DNA of 64,000 bases from Mesorhizobium sp. PAMC28654 (GTDB lineage Bacteria; Pseudomonadota; Alphaproteobacteria; Rhizobiales; Rhizobiaceae): assembly GCF_020616515.1 (NCBI RefSeq), contig NZ_CP085135.1:5689001-5753000 (forward strand). The letters run 5' to 3'. The notes under the pieces are model-generated. The model was not told the DNA's origin. It saw nothing but the letters and a program-made list of their open reading frames with translations, and did no database searches. Position 1 is the first letter of the stretch; every line of letters starts with the position of its first letter. This document shows, in pieces, positions 62,692 to 64,000 of this stretch. A program made the position numbers and the translations under genes.

Positions 62692-64000
62692 TCAGCTCCT
62701 TGCACCGGAACTGCGGCGCCATTGCCCGGCCTCGGCAGGGGCATCGTGCATCGGCCTGGCTTCGGCCAGCGCCCTGCTGTCGGCATCGATCACCAGTGTG
62801 GCGCTGCGGCCGATCTGGCCAATGCCAAGATGCTGCTCGAGCAATTCGGCGGCTTGCGACGCCGGCTCGGCCGGGCGCAACGCCAGCAGCACGAGATCGG
62901 CCCGGGCGAACAGTTCTGGAGTCCAGCCGTTCTCGCTGAAGGACGGGGCGATCACCACCACGAAATCGAATGCGGTCCCGGCCTCGGCCAGAATGCCGCG
63001 CAGGTTATGGAGCCCGGGGATATCCGGACCCTTCCGCGCTGCCGGACCGCAGACGATCGTGCGCAGGCCGCTTGCGGCATCGATGAACAATCCGGGTCGG
63101 CCCGGCTGGTCGTCAATGCCGACCACAAGCACACTCTGGTCGACCCGCTGCAGGCCCATCCCGACCATCGCGCCGGCAAGCCTTGCCTCGACACCGCTCT
63201 GCGTCGAGGATACGAGCAGCACGAACGGCTTGGGATGGTCGTCCAAGTGCAGGATGACCTGCCGCATCAGCTTGAGGACATCTCGCGAAAGCGTTTCGCT
63301 GCCGTCCTGAAACAACGCCGTCCGCATCGCCCTGATGCTTGAATGCGTTCCGCCGGCGACCCCGGGTAGGCGGTATTCTCCGAAATTCGCGGGCATCGGC
63401 ACTGCTCGCGATGTGATGGGTGCGGTGTCTTCCCTTGGCTCGATCGCCGGAACGACCGGCTCAGGCTGGCTTTGTGGGATCCTGATGCTCGAATGCGTCC
63501 CGCCGGCGACGCCCGGCAGGCGGTATTCTCCGAAATTGGCTGGAACTGGCACCGCCCGGGATTCGGCGCGCGCGGTATTTTCCATAGGCTCTATCGCGGG
63601 CGCGACTTCTTCGGAGGGGCTTTGCGGATCCTCTTCCGACCGACGGACCGGTCCGAACGCCAAAGCGAGACCACACCCGGCGAGAAGGCCCAGGACGGCG
63701 CTCACCGGCAGGAGCAAAGCGGGCTTCGGCCAGGTCGGCTGCACCGGCGGCATGGCGGCGCTGATTGTGCGTGCCTCGGACGTCTGCACGCCTTGCATCT
63801 GCGACGTTTCCTGCGCGCGCTTGAGAAAGTCGTCGAGCACGGTGCGGGCGGCCTGCGCCTTGGAATCCAGTTGCCTCAGTTGCACCTGCGCAAGGCTGGA
63901 GTCCGTGGACTGCTGGCGCAGGGCGTTCAGCTTGGCCTGCAGCTTGCCGACATTTTGCGCGGCCAGGTCATAGCTCGCCTTCAGCTGTTGCCTGATGCGC
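62692..64000 (-). CDS. Wzc/GumC-type polysaccharide chain-length/export protein with degenerate kinase domain (C-terminal part, cut by window edge)
   Basis: The frame is open to the right edge; about 435 residues are visible. The edge-proximal part is coiled coil (LAAQNVGKLQAKLNALRQQS), followed by a membrane helix (ALLLPVSAVLGLLAGCGLAL). Then comes a duplicated segment (VPANFGEYRLPGVAGGTHSS appears twice, about 52 residues apart) and a BY-kinase-like domain. Its Walker A reads LLVSSTQSGVEARLAG instead of the usual GxGKS/T, and no C-terminal tyrosine cluster is present, so kinase activity is unlikely. It begins the GH5/polymerase operon seen here. Confidence 0.8.
   Translation of the reverse strand, partial: RIRQQLKASYDLAAQNVGKLQAKLNALRQQSTDSSLAQVQLRQLDSKAQAARTVLDDFLKRAQETSQMQGVQTSEARTISAAMPPVQPTWPKPALLLPVSAVLGLLAGCGLALAFGPVRRSEEDPQSPSEEVAPAIEPMENTARAESRAVPVPANFGEYRLPGVAGGTHSSIRIPQSQPEPVVPAIEPREDTAPITSRAVPMPANFGEYRLPGVAGGTHSSIRAMRTALFQDGSETLSRDVLKLMRQVILHLDDHPKPFVLLVSSTQSGVEARLAGAMVGMGLQRVDQSVLVVGIDDQPGRPGLFIDAASGLRTIVCGPAARKGPDIPGLHNLRGILAEAGTAFDFVVVIAPSFSENGWTPELFARADLVLLALRPAEPASQAAELLEQHLGIGQIGRSATLVIDADSRALAEARPMHDAPAEAGQWRRSSGARS

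Overview
The window looks like chromosomal DNA of a high-GC alphaproteobacterium of the order Hyphomicrobiales, most likely Mesorhizobium or a close relative. This is inferred from the dnaG-rpoD pair, the AzlCD/Lrp, PadR, YcgN, SIMPL and GYD families, the palindromic intergenic repeats of rhizobial type, and a tRNA-Ile(CAU)-like gene used as an integration site. No taxonomic marker was searched.

Layout. 1-3.2 kb: an amino-acid binding protein (cut by the left edge), a D-amino-acid transaminase, a HypT-like LysR regulator and a DppA-type D-aminopeptidase, together suggesting D-amino acid/D-peptide use. 3.2-6.0 kb: a MerR regulator divergent from a Zn/Cd/Pb P-type ATPase over a textbook MerR operator. 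6.2-13 kb: secreted EF-hand protein (frameshifted), MFS exporter, M20 amidohydrolase, Na/Pi cotransporter, RcnB-like protein. 13.2-17.6 kb: primase and the vegetative sigma factor. 17.7-40.2 kb: housekeeping and stress genes with several regulator/target pairs whose operators can be read directly: PadR; TetR-PspA/YiaA; Lrp-azlCD; LysR-azoR; TetR-glyoxalase. It also holds an HtrA-like protease beside a catalytically dead homologue, and an OmpA-family protein with a long Gln/Lys/Pro repeat region.

40.3-46.3 kb is a roughly 6 kb island at the 3' end of the tRNA gene, bounded by an exact 18-bp repeat of the tRNA end. Its native cargo is a translationally coupled two-gene operon: a DUF5343-like protein followed by a Swt1-type HEPN protein with an RNTICH putative RNase motif. 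Both genes are broken by insertion sequences: an IS1380-family element in the HEPN gene (itself split by an IS3-family element) and a second, apparently identical IS3 copy in the DUF5343 gene. Removing each IS and one copy of its target duplication restores all three reading frames. This is the most interesting locus in the window: a candidate toxin/defence-like module caught after inactivation.

46.7-59 kb: a lipoprotein, a LuxR-type regulator, a peptide ABC importer operon with an M24 peptidase and a divergent TetR regulator, and an H-NOX gas sensor directly followed by a GGDEF-EAL protein. 59-64 kb: the end of a polysaccharide cluster (acyltransferase-like protein, polymerase-like membrane protein, GH5 glycosidase, Wzc-like protein with a degenerate nucleotide site) running off the right edge.

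Caution: four otherwise well conserved genes carry single-base frameshifts, mostly in or beside short homopolymers (about 6,985; 13,487; 13,750; 20,432; 20,674; 49,202). Two lie in essential dnaG, so sequencing or assembly error is the likelier cause there.
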